Shown here in pieces: positions 1 to 5,801 of a stretch of DNA of 5,848 bases. Each line of letters starts with the position of its first letter. Position 1 is the stretch's first letter. Made by a program: the position numbers and the translations under genes. The notes below the pieces were generated by a model. The model was not told where the DNA came from and did not search any database. It worked only from the letters and a program-made list of their open reading frames with translations. Source of the stretch: Phycisphaerales bacterium (GTDB lineage: Bacteria > Planctomycetota > Phycisphaerae > Phycisphaerales > UBA1924). Where the stretch lies: contig DOJA01000223.1 in the NCBI GenBank assembly GCA_003511945.1, positions 4,145 through 9,992 of the forward strand, written 5' to 3'.

Positions 1-66
1 GCGATTCACTCGCCCGCCGATCTCCCCCTTCCCAACTCGTCCGCCGCGGCGGACGAAGTGCTCTAG
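1..66 (+). CDS. 3' end of an unidentified upstream gene (partial)
   Basis: Frame 1 is open from the first base to a TAG at 64-66 and encodes 21 residues ending in SSAAADEVL. Nearly every codon ends in G or C, as in the confirmed genes here, which supports a real coding tail rather than chance. The stop lies only 9 bp before the GTG start of the next gene, and that gene's ribosome binding site starts inside the stop codon, so the two are probably co-transcribed and perhaps translationally coupled. The tail is too short and low in information to assign a function. The alternative is a non-coding leader that happens to be open. Confidence 0.55.
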   Translation, partial: AIHSPADLPLPNSSAAADEVL

Positions 67-68
67 GA
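65..68 (+). promoter_or_regulatory. Ribosome binding site deciding the GTG start at 76
   Basis: AGGA at 65-68 lies 7 nt before GTG 76 and overlaps the TAG stop of the upstream reading frame. The alternative start, ATG at 103, has only GACTCACTGACG immediately upstream and no comparable motif, so GTG 76 is preferred. Confidence 0.5.
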
Positions 69-75
69 TCAGCGC

Positions 76-624
76 GTGGCCCGCGAGTCAGACTCACTGA
101 CGATGGAGGAGGCGATCGACCGGCTCCGAACCGAATCGGGATCGACGGTCCGCGCGCTGAGCGAGGCGTCGCCGATCCTGCTCGTGTTCCTCCGTCACTC
201 GGGCTGCCCGTTTTGCAAGGAGGCCGTCGCGGATGTGGCGCGGGCGCGGGGCGCGCTGGAGCGGGCGGGCGTGCGCCCCGTGTTCGTCATGCAGGGCGAC
301 GCCCGCGATGCGTCCCGATTGCTCGAGCAAGGCGGGCTGGGGGACGCGGAGCGGGTGCTGGACCCGGGGCGGACGCTCTATCGCGCGATGGGGCTCCGGC
401 GGGGCAATCCGTGGCAGATGGTCGGCCCGTTCGTCTGGTGGCGGACTCTCCAGGCGTTGTGGGCGGGGCGCATGATCGGGCGCGTCGCCGGAGACCCCTT
501 CCAGATGCCCGGGGTGTTCCTGCTGCACCGGGGGCGCGTGATCGCGTCGCACCGGTTCCGGTCCCAGGCGGACCGTCCGGACTACGCCGGGATCGCGTCC
601 TGCCCGGTCGATGGCGTGGGGTGA
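76..624 (+). CDS. Peroxiredoxin-like (AhpC/TSA-type) thioredoxin-fold protein
   Basis: The 182-residue product resembles the peroxiredoxin-like AhpC/TSA_2 family, relatives of the SelL/PRXL2 proteins. Family features seen are a hydrophobic beta strand (about 33-40), the redox motif C44-P-F-C47 preceded by RHSG, a second strand VRPVFVMQGD (66-75), LDPGRTLYRAMGL (95-107), and QMPGVFLLHRGRVI (143-156), where a proline precedes the strand as in the cis-Pro loop of thioredoxin folds. Cys44 is the likely peroxidatic/redox cysteine and Cys47 its resolving partner; Cys176 is extra. Members usually reduce peroxides or act as thiol oxidoreductases, but the substrate is unknown. I see no signal peptide, so a cytoplasmic site is expected. 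A tryptophan-rich stretch lies at 113-129. It is the first complete gene of a + strand run followed by a SOUL protein and a photolyase. The start is GTG 76; ATG 103 is possible. I am confident of the fold and less so of the reaction. Confidence 0.85.
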   Translation: MARESDSLTMEEAIDRLRTESGSTVRALSEASPILLVFLRHSGCPFCKEAVADVARARGALERAGVRPVFVMQGDARDASRLLEQGGLGDAERVLDPGRTLYRAMGLRRGNPWQMVGPFVWWRTLQALWAGRMIGRVAGDPFQMPGVFLLHRGRVIASHRFRSQADRPDYAGIASCPVDGVG

Positions 625-677
625 GCATCCGATCCCTCGGGGCGAGCGAAGGCACCCCGCGAAAGGGGGCAGCTGTG

Positions 678-1355
678 ATGATCTTTGCGATGATCGGTAC
701 GATGGCCGCCACGATGGCCTGGTTCGACGGCCGCGCTGCTCTCCGCGTGGGCGGGGAGCCCCCCCCGGCTGGACAGGTCGAGCGAACGCCGGAGGGGTAC
801 CGGTGCGGGGCGTGTCGGATCACGACGCCCCTCCCCGAGGGGTACCCCGGCCCGACCGCGCCGGGTGCGATCGAGATCAAACGCTACCCGTCGGTGCGCC
901 GGGCGGAGGTGACGCGCTCGGGCAGCGTGGACTGGGGCATGAACGGCGCCTTCTGGCCCCTGTTCCGCCACATCCAGAGGCGCGACATCGAGATGACCTC
1001 CCCGGTCGAGATGGACTACCCGGGGATGCTCGACGACCGCGACGCAAGGCCCAGCGGGTGGACGATGTCGTTCCTCTACCGCACCGCGGACCTGGGCCCG
1101 ACGGGCTCGGACGGGAAGTCGGTCGTCGTCGTGGACACCGAGCCCCTCACGGTGGTGGCGGCCGGCTTCCGCGGGTCGTACTCCATGAGCGTTGTCCGCA
1201 CGAACATGGAGATGCTGGAGCAATGGCTCGCCGACCAGAGCGAGTGGGAACGCGCCGGCGAGGCGCGGGCGCTGCACTACAACGGGCCCGAGCAGCGGGC
1301 CCGCGACCGCTGGGGCGAGGTGCAGATCCCCGTGCGCCGGCGGAGCGCCGAGTGA
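678..1355 (+). CDS. SOUL/HBP family heme-binding protein
   Basis: The 225-residue product carries the SOUL heme-binding pattern: AIEIKRYPSV (64-73), AFWPLFRHIQ (91-100), IEMTSPVEMDY (104-114), WTMSFLYR (128-135), VAAGFRGSYS (160-169) and the closing LHYNGP (199-204). SOUL proteins bind heme or porphyrins, and bacterial members are mostly uncharacterised. The only histidines are His98 and His200, so these are the candidate ligands, although ligand positions are not conserved in the family. A CxxC (Cys43, Cys46) precedes the domain, which is unusual. The N-terminus, MIFAMIGTMAATMAW, is hydrophobic and hints at export. The start is ambiguous: AAAGGGGG at 662-669 serves ATG 678 (8 nt) or GTG 675. 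A GTG at 621, overlapping the previous stop, would add 19 residues with an RK pair ahead of the hydrophobic run and make a better signal peptide. An eight-C tract lies at 759-766. The stop overlaps the photolyase start by 4 bp. Confidence 0.88.
   Translation: MIFAMIGTMAATMAWFDGRAALRVGGEPPPAGQVERTPEGYRCGACRITTPLPEGYPGPTAPGAIEIKRYPSVRRAEVTRSGSVDWGMNGAFWPLFRHIQRRDIEMTSPVEMDYPGMLDDRDARPSGWTMSFLYRTADLGPTGSDGKSVVVVDTEPLTVVAAGFRGSYSMSVVRTNMEMLEQWLADQSEWERAGEARALHYNGPEQRARDRWGEVQIPVRRRSAE
1342..1345 (+). promoter_or_regulatory. Ribosome binding site for the photolyase
   Basis: GGAG at 1342-1345 sits 6 nt before GTG 1352, inside the last codons of the SOUL gene. The start and the preceding stop share the sequence GTGA (1352-1355), the usual layout for coupled translation by terminating ribosomes. 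Confidence 0.55.
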
Positions 1356-2800
1356 GGACGCTCGTCTGGTTCCGGCGGGACCTGCGCACCGACGACAACA
1401 CCGCCCTCTCCCACGCGTGCGCCGCGTCGGACGACGGGCTCGTGGCGGTGTTTGTGGCCTCGCCCGGCGAGTGGAGCGCCCACGACGACGCGCCGGTGAA
1501 GGTCGACTTCTGGCTGCGGAACCTGCGGGTGCTGGGCGAGGCGCTGGCGCGGCTGAACATCCCGCTGAAGATCGTGACCGCGCCCACGCCGCGGGGCGTG
1601 GCCCCGGCGCTGCTGGGCGTCGCCCGGGAGTGCGGGTGCGGGGCGCTCTTCTTCAATCATGAATACGAAGTGAACGAGGCGGCCCGCGACGACGCGGTGC
1701 GACGGCACTTTGAGAAGCACGGGCTGATCGTCCGGGGGTATCACGACCGCGCCGTGCTCGCGCCCGACGCGCTGCGCACCGGGGCCGGCGGGTGCTACAC
1801 GGTCTTCTCGCCCTACAGGCGCTCGTGGGTGAAGGCGGTGCTGGAGCGCGGCGTGGAAGTGCGCCCCGCGCCGGGACGCCAGAGGAAGCTCGATGTGCGG
1901 CCCGACCCGGTCCCCGAGCGCGTCGAGGGCTTCGAGAGCCCCGTCGATCCGGCCCTCTGGCCCGCGGGCGAGGGGGCGGCCCGCGCGCGCCTCGAACTGT
2001 TCTGCCGCCAGAGGATCCAGGGGTACAAGGCGGACCGGGACACGCCGGCGCTCGACGCGACGAGCCGCCTGTCGCCCTACCTGGCGGCGGGGGTGATCTC
2101 GCCCCGGCGCTGCCTGGAGGCCGCCCGTGCGTGCAACGGCGGGCGCCTCGACGACGGCGCGGGCTCGAACCCCGGCGCGGTCCAGTGGATCAGCGAACTG
2201 GTGTGGCGCGAGTTCTACCAGCAGGTGCTCGTCGGCTTCCCGCGCGTCTGCATGCACCGCGCCTTCCGCCCGGCGACGGACCGGATCCGCTGGGCGGAGG
2301 ACGAAGACGGCTTCGGGCGCTGGTGCGAGGGGCGGACGGGTGTGCCGATCGTCGACGCCGCCATGCGCCAGCTCCGCGCCACGGGATGGATGCACAACCG
2401 GCTGCGCATGGTCGCGGCGTCGTATCTCACCAAGGACCTCTTCATCGACTGGCGGCGCGGCGAGCGGTTCTTCATGCAGCACCTCGTCGATGGCGACCTG
2501 GGTTCGAACAACGGCGGGTGGCAATGGTCGGCGTCGACAGGCACCGACGCGGCGCCCTACTTCCGGATCTTCAACCCGGTGAGCCAGTCGCGCCGCTGCG
2601 ACCCGGAGGGGCTGTTCATCCGCCGGTGGGTGCCCGAACTGAGCGCGGTCGAGGGCGACGCGATCCACGACCCGTCGGAACTTCCGGGCCTGCTCCGCGC
2701 GACGCTCGAGTACCCCGCTCCGATCGTGGACCATGGCGCCGCCCGCGAGCGGGTGCTGGCAGCGTTCAAGGCGCTGGACGATCGCGCGGCAGCGCGCTGA
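1352..2800 (+). CDS. phrB: Deoxyribodipyrimidine photo-lyase (class I CPD photolyase)
   Basis: This cytoplasmic, FAD-dependent enzyme uses blue/near-UV light to split cyclobutane pyrimidine dimers in DNA. The product has 482 residues (E. coli PhrB 472). The antenna domain spans about 1-165, starting RTLVWFRRDLRTDDN. His44, Asn108 and Glu109 fall at the E. coli positions that contact the methenyltetrahydrofolate antenna, so a folate antenna is likely. The FAD-binding helical domain spans about 210-475. It has the signature TGVPIVDAAMRQL (329-341), then NRLRMVAAS ending in DW, and NNGGWQW (386-392). By alignment from memory with E. coli, Trp390, Trp367 and Trp314 match the electron-transfer triad 382/359/306, Asn386 matches the flavin N5 contact Asn378, and Glu282 matches the dimer-binding Glu274. 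All key residues are present, so it should be active CPD photolyase rather than a cryptochrome. The GTG start overlaps the SOUL stop; its 3' end overlaps the convergent hydrolase by 35 bp. Confidence 0.97.
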   Translation: MRTLVWFRRDLRTDDNTALSHACAASDDGLVAVFVASPGEWSAHDDAPVKVDFWLRNLRVLGEALARLNIPLKIVTAPTPRGVAPALLGVARECGCGALFFNHEYEVNEAARDDAVRRHFEKHGLIVRGYHDRAVLAPDALRTGAGGCYTVFSPYRRSWVKAVLERGVEVRPAPGRQRKLDVRPDPVPERVEGFESPVDPALWPAGEGAARARLELFCRQRIQGYKADRDTPALDATSRLSPYLAAGVISPRRCLEAARACNGGRLDDGAGSNPGAVQWISELVWREFYQQVLVGFPRVCMHRAFRPATDRIRWAEDEDGFGRWCEGRTGVPIVDAAMRQLRATGWMHNRLRMVAASYLTKDLFIDWRRGERFFMQHLVDGDLGSNNGGWQWSASTGTDAAPYFRIFNPVSQSRRCDPEGLFIRRWVPELSAVEGDAIHDPSELPGLLRATLEYPAPIVDHGAARERVLAAFKALDDRAAAR

Positions 2801-4217
2801 ACAGTTCCCACGCCTCCCACGCCGGGGCGGTCCACGGCGCGAGTTCCATCGCGCGGAGCAGCGCCGCGCGGTCGGGCGGGGTGACCGCCCGGGCCGCCTC
2901 GAGCGCCGACTGGGCCGCCGCGATCGACTCGGCGCGGCGGCTCTGCGCGGGCTCGTCGATCCAGCGCAGGGCTTCGTCGAACCGCGCGGGCGTCGGCATC
3001 GTGTGGCCCATGTCCGGGTGATCGAACAGGCGGACCGGGAGCCCCTCCCGCGCGAGCCCGGCGGCCATCTTCACCACGCTGTCGTAGTTGAAATCGGGCG
3101 GGCCTGTGACGGCGGCCACCCGGCGCTCCTTGAGCAGGCGCATCGTTGCCCCAGTGGGCTTGGAAAAGAGCGCCGGGTAGGCCTGGCCCGGACCCGCGGG
3201 CTCGGCGCGGAAGGACGCCATCGCCACGATCGGCATCGCCCCGTCGAAGACCTCCGGCCAGCCGGCCCACACCAGCAGCGCGATCTTCGCGCCGCCCGAC
3301 ATGCCGACGGCGTACACGCGGTCGAGGTCGATCGGCCATCTCGACATCGCCGTTGTGGCCGCGTCGAGCGCGAGCTGGACGCGGTCCGGCACCGGACGCT
3401 CGTTGCCCGCGTCGAGCGCTCCGATGGCGATCAGGTTGTGCGCATCCAGCGCGCGGTGCATCTCATCGGGCACGCTCCAGGGATCGGCGGGCGAGCACCA
3501 GACGATCAGCCCGGGCGGACTCCTGGGGTCGAAGTCGCGCGGCAGCCGGAACGCGAAGCGAGCCCCGGCGGGCGCGATGTGGGCGCTGTCCACGGTCGGC
3601 GCGGAGCGGAACAGCCGGGCGCGGAGCACTCTCGAGTCGACCGTCCACAGCCGCCCGGCAGCGCCGCTGAGCGGGAGCACTCGTTCGCGCGGGGTGTCCT
3701 CATCCTGGAACGAGCCCGTGTACAGCGCGCCCAGCCCGAGCGCCCGGCGGAACTGGTCCGCGTGGACGAGCGCGGCGCTGCCTTGCGCGGGGCGCAGCTC
3801 GATGCGCTCCTCGCCAGAGGGACGGGCCTCCAGCGTGGACACCGCTCCCCGCCCGTGGAGGTGGACCTCGAACAGACTCCCTCCCTCCGCCGACGCGGGT
3901 GGCGCTCCGCGCGTGAGGGGGGCGTGGCGCGTGGGGGGGGCGAGGCGCGTGGGGGTCGCGCCGGAGCCGAGCGCCTCGCGCAGGGGCTCGTCCACGAGGA
4001 CCGCGAGCACGCCAGCGAGGCGCCGGGGCATCTCGGGGAGATCGCCCAGCGCGGGGTCGGGCGCGACGCCGGGGATCGTGACCGTGATCCGTGCCGGACG
4101 GCCGCCGTCCACGGCGAAGGGGTTCGCAGCGGCCCCGTAGTGGGGCGGGGCGAGCCACACCCCGGCGCACAAGGCGGTGATTCGAGGGATCAGCCGGGCT
4201 CGGGCGATGGGTATCAT
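2766..4217 (-). CDS. Predicted exported alpha/beta-hydrolase (PHB-depolymerase/esterase type)
   Basis: The product has 483 residues. Residues 1-31 look like a Sec signal peptide: arginines in the first 12 residues, the hydrophobic ITALCAGVWLA, and likely cleavage after GAAA. Residues 32-215 match nothing I recognise and include an APPTRx six-residue repeat (about 87-107). Residues 216-421 look like an alpha/beta-hydrolase: GLIVW strand (236-240), DLDRVYAVGMSGGAKIALL with nucleophile elbow G-M-S307-G-G, the GPPDFNYDS segment (372-380), where Asp375 is the likely acid, and DHPDMGHTMP, where His405 is the likely base. This layout is typical of secreted PHB-depolymerase-like esterases; the substrate is unknown. 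Residues 425-475 form an alanine-rich helical tail. The start ATG (4215-4217) has GGAG (4226-4229) 8 nt upstream. An upstream extension of the frame runs through the tRNA and is not believable. It is a single-gene unit, divergent from tRNA-Pro and convergent with phrB. Confidence 0.82.
   Translation of the reverse strand: MIPIARARLIPRITALCAGVWLAPPHYGAAANPFAVDGGRPARITVTIPGVAPDPALGDLPEMPRRLAGVLAVLVDEPLREALGSGATPTRLAPPTRHAPLTRGAPPASAEGGSLFEVHLHGRGAVSTLEARPSGEERIELRPAQGSAALVHADQFRRALGLGALYTGSFQDEDTPRERVLPLSGAAGRLWTVDSRVLRARLFRSAPTVDSAHIAPAGARFAFRLPRDFDPRSPPGLIVWCSPADPWSVPDEMHRALDAHNLIAIGALDAGNERPVPDRVQLALDAATTAMSRWPIDLDRVYAVGMSGGAKIALLVWAGWPEVFDGAMPIVAMASFRAEPAGPGQAYPALFSKPTGATMRLLKERRVAAVTGPPDFNYDSVVKMAAGLAREGLPVRLFDHPDMGHTMPTPARFDEALRWIDEPAQSRRAESIAAAQSALEAARAVTPPDRAALLRAMELAPWTAPAWEAWELFSALPRDRPAP
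3910..3963. repeat. 18-bp in-frame tandem repeat, three imperfect units
   Basis: Units at 3910-3927, 3928-3945 and 3946-3963 each begin CGCGTG(A/G)GGG. The third unit diverges at its end. The period is a multiple of three, so unit gain or loss keeps the hydrolase frame; on the minus strand it encodes roughly A-P-P/L-T-R-x repeated. A run of eight G lies at 3933-3940. It probably forms a proline/arginine-rich linker between the N-terminal part and the rest of the protein. Confidence 0.75.
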
Positions 4218-4225
4218 GGGCGGTT

Positions 4226-4229
4226 CTCC
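4226..4229 (-). promoter_or_regulatory. Ribosome binding site for the hydrolase
   Basis: GGAG on the minus strand is 8 nt upstream of the ATG at 4217. It fixes the start just before the hydrophobic signal peptide and rules out the longer frame that would run through the tRNA. Confidence 0.6.
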
Positions 4230-4283
4230 GATCCGCCGATTCTCGCCCGGGGGTTGCCCCGCGGTTGAGATTTCGGGTCGGTC

Positions 4284-4357
4284 CAGGGTGTAGCTCAGCT
4301 TGGTAGAGCGCGGCGTTTGGGTCGCCGAAGTCGGAGGTTCGAATCCTCTCACCCTGA
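4284..4357 (+). tRNA. tRNA-Pro (anticodon TGG)
   Basis: A complete cloverleaf folds by hand. The acceptor stem CAGGGTG (4284-4290) pairs all seven bases with CACCCTG (4350-4356), and the discriminator is A4357. The D stem is GCTC/GAGC (4293-4296/4306-4309) with GG in the loop. The anticodon stem is CGGCG/CGCCG (4311-4315/4323-4327) around the loop TTTGGGT, giving anticodon TGG at 4318-4320, which reads CCN proline codons. The variable loop is AAGTC. The T stem 4333-4337/4345-4349 has one G-U pair and the loop TTCGAAT. The C1-G72 pair with A73 is the known bacterial tRNA-Pro identity. The 3' CCA is not encoded (TTG follows), so a CCA-adding enzyme is needed. Confidence 0.97.
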
Positions 4358-4391
4358 TTGCAGCGCCGACGACGCGCGAGCGCGGTCCCGC

Positions 4392-4409
4392 GGGCGGGGC
4401 GCGCCGCCC
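4392..4409 (+). other. GC hairpin between tRNA-Pro and purD (possible terminator or processing element)
   Basis: GGGCGG (4392-4397) pairs with CCGCCC (4404-4409) around a six-base loop. No T tract follows (ACTATGATGG comes next), so an intrinsic terminator is not supported. In 70 % GC DNA such a stem can arise by chance. Confidence 0.25.
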
Positions 4410-4411
4410 AC

Positions 4412-4417
4412 TATGAT
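4412..4417 (+). promoter_or_regulatory. Candidate -10 box for purD
   Basis: TATGAT differs from TATAAT at one position and stands out in very GC-rich DNA. No -35 match is visible 16-18 nt upstream (the region is CGCGGGCGG). Transcription would begin near 4424, giving a leader of about 24 nt before ATG 4448, or an almost leaderless mRNA if GTG 4424 is the start. Confidence 0.35.
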
Positions 4418-4447
4418 GGCCCGGTGAATCCACCGAGCCCTCAGTCC

Positions 4448-5752
4448 ATGAATGTCATCCTCATCGGCGGCGGGGGGCGCGAGCACGCCCTCGCGTGGGC
4501 CATCGCGCGATCGCCCCGCCTGGGCTCGCTGTGGACGACCCACCCCCAGAACCCCGGGCTCGCGGCGCTGGCCCGGGCGGTGGATGTGCCGGTCTCGATC
4601 AAGGAGATCTACCGGCTCCAGCAGTTCATCAAGCGCGAGCGGATCAACTTCGTGGTGATCGGCCCGGAGGAGCCGCTGTGCGAGGGCTACGCTGACGCGC
4701 TGACCAGCGACTCGGTCGCGGTGTTCGGCCCGACGCGCGACGCGGCCCGGCTGGAGGGCGACAAGGCGTGGGCCAAGGAGTTCATGCGCTCGGCGCTCAT
4801 CCCGACCGCCGAGGCGCGCGTCTTCCGCGACGCCCGGGCGGCGGTGGAGTACCTCAACACCCGCGACACGCCCCAGGTGGTCAAGGCGTCGGGGCTGGCC
4901 AGGGGCAAGGGCGTCTTCGTGGCGGCGAATCTTGAAGAGGCGCTGGAGGCCGTCGACCGCGTGATGGTTCGGCGCGAGTTCGGGGCCGCGGGGGATCGGG
5001 TCGTCATCGAGGAGCGCATCAAGGGGCCGGAGGTCTCGGTCTTTGCGCTCGTGGACGGGCGGAACATCGCGGTGCTCGACGCCTGCCAGGACCACAAGCG
5101 CCTGGGCGAGGGCGACACCGGCCCCAACACCGGCGGCATGGGCGCCTACTGCCCCACGCCCGTCATCGACGCGGAGATCATGGACGAGGTGCACCGCAAG
5201 GTGCTCGTGCCGACCGTCGACGCGCTCCGCCGCGACGGGATCGAGTACCGCGGGCTGCTCTACGCCGGGCTCATGCTCACGCCCGCGGGGCCGAAGGTGC
5301 TCGAGTTCAATGTCCGCTTCGGCGACCCCGAGTGCCAGTGCCTGCTCCCGCGATTCCGGGGCGACCTGCTCGACACGCTCTTCGCCACCGCGACCGGCCG
5401 GCTCGACGAAGCGGACTTTGACTGGGATCCCCGGCCCTCCTGCTGCATCGTGCTCGCGTCGCCGGGGTATCCCGACGAGCCGCGGACCGGCGCGGTCATC
5501 GAGGGGCTCGACGAGGCGGCGGCGATGGAGGGCGTTTCCATCTTCCACGCGGGAACGAGGAGCGACGCTTCTGGGCGTGTCGTGACCGCCGGCGGGCGTG
5601 TGCTGAGCGTCGTCGGGATTGGCGACTCGCTCCGTGACGCTCGGGCGCGGGCGCTGGCGGCGTGCGACGCGATCCACTTCGAGGGCAAGCAGTACCGGCG
5701 CGACATCGGCTGGCAGGCGCTGGGGGAGCAACAGGCGGTCCCGGCGCGGTAA
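4448..5752 (+). CDS. purD: Phosphoribosylamine-glycine ligase (GAR synthetase)
   Basis: PurD joins glycine to 5-phosphoribosylamine with ATP to form GAR, the second step of de novo purine synthesis, in the cytoplasm. The product has 434 residues (E. coli about 429). Domains in order: N domain with NVILIGGGGREHALAW (2-17) and IGPEEPLCEGYADAL; ATP-grasp domain with FGPTRDAARLEGDKAWAKEF, VVKASGLARGKGV, EERIKGPEVSV (from 188) and GDTGPNTGGMGAY (222-234); the GARS signature RFGDPECQ (290-297) after metal-binding-type EFN; and a C domain ending in IFHAGT and RRDIGW. No domain is missing or frameshifted. ATG 4448 is chosen because the protein begins at the usual MNVILIG; GTG 4424 would add VNPPSPQS. 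Neither start has a clear Shine-Dalgarno. It lies 90 bp after tRNA-Pro and may share its transcript or use the TATGAT box. No other purine gene is in the window. Confidence 0.97.
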   Translation: MNVILIGGGGREHALAWAIARSPRLGSLWTTHPQNPGLAALARAVDVPVSIKEIYRLQQFIKRERINFVVIGPEEPLCEGYADALTSDSVAVFGPTRDAARLEGDKAWAKEFMRSALIPTAEARVFRDARAAVEYLNTRDTPQVVKASGLARGKGVFVAANLEEALEAVDRVMVRREFGAAGDRVVIEERIKGPEVSVFALVDGRNIAVLDACQDHKRLGEGDTGPNTGGMGAYCPTPVIDAEIMDEVHRKVLVPTVDALRRDGIEYRGLLYAGLMLTPAGPKVLEFNVRFGDPECQCLLPRFRGDLLDTLFATATGRLDEADFDWDPRPSCCIVLASPGYPDEPRTGAVIEGLDEAAAMEGVSIFHAGTRSDASGRVVTAGGRVLSVVGIGDSLRDARARALAACDAIHFEGKQYRRDIGWQALGEQQAVPAR

Positions 5753-5801
5753 CCCCTCCTCCCTCTCGGTGGCACGGGCGGCCCGCGCGTGCGGGAGCGG
5801 G
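5753..5801. other. Short non-coding stretch after purD
   Basis: These 49 bases hold a pyrimidine-rich start (CCCCTCCTCCCTCTC) and a small stem CCCGC/GCGGG (5782-5786/5791-5795, loop GCGT) with no T tract. I see no gene start. Because adapter sequence follows, the last bases here may also be low-quality read ends. Confidence 0.4.

Noticed and set aside
17..23. CCGATCT near the window start, like the end of an Illumina adapter
   Set aside because: Only seven bases match and the preceding bases do not; the reading frame runs through it normally, so chance is the better explanation.
611..1351. Upstream extension of the photolyase frame over the SOUL gene
   Set aside because: Photolyases begin at the RTLVWFRRDLR segment, GTG 1352 has a GGAG at the right distance, and the upstream part is a shadow of the SOUL frame.
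1277..2734. 485-codon open frame antisense to phrB
   Set aside because: In GC-rich genes with G/C third positions the opposite strand often lacks stops. The translation is arginine/alanine/proline-rich with no recognisable motif, while the + strand carries every photolyase signature.
4250..4260. GGGG-TTG-CCCC hairpin before the tRNA
   Set aside because: Only four base pairs with a three-base loop and no T tract; expected by chance at this GC content.
2733..4268. 511-codon + strand frame opposite the hydrolase
   Set aside because: Low-complexity RG/RP-rich translation with no domain; the minus strand has a signal peptide, RBS, GMSGG elbow and DMGH histidine motif.
4218..4433. N-terminal extension of the hydrolase through the tRNA
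   Set aside because: It would read across tRNA-Pro on the opposite strand and place a signal peptide in the middle of the protein; ATG 4217 has an RBS.
4349..5731. 460-codon open frame antisense to purD
   Set aside because: It mirrors the purD reading frame, has no motif of its own and runs into the tRNA end; PurD on the + strand is certain.
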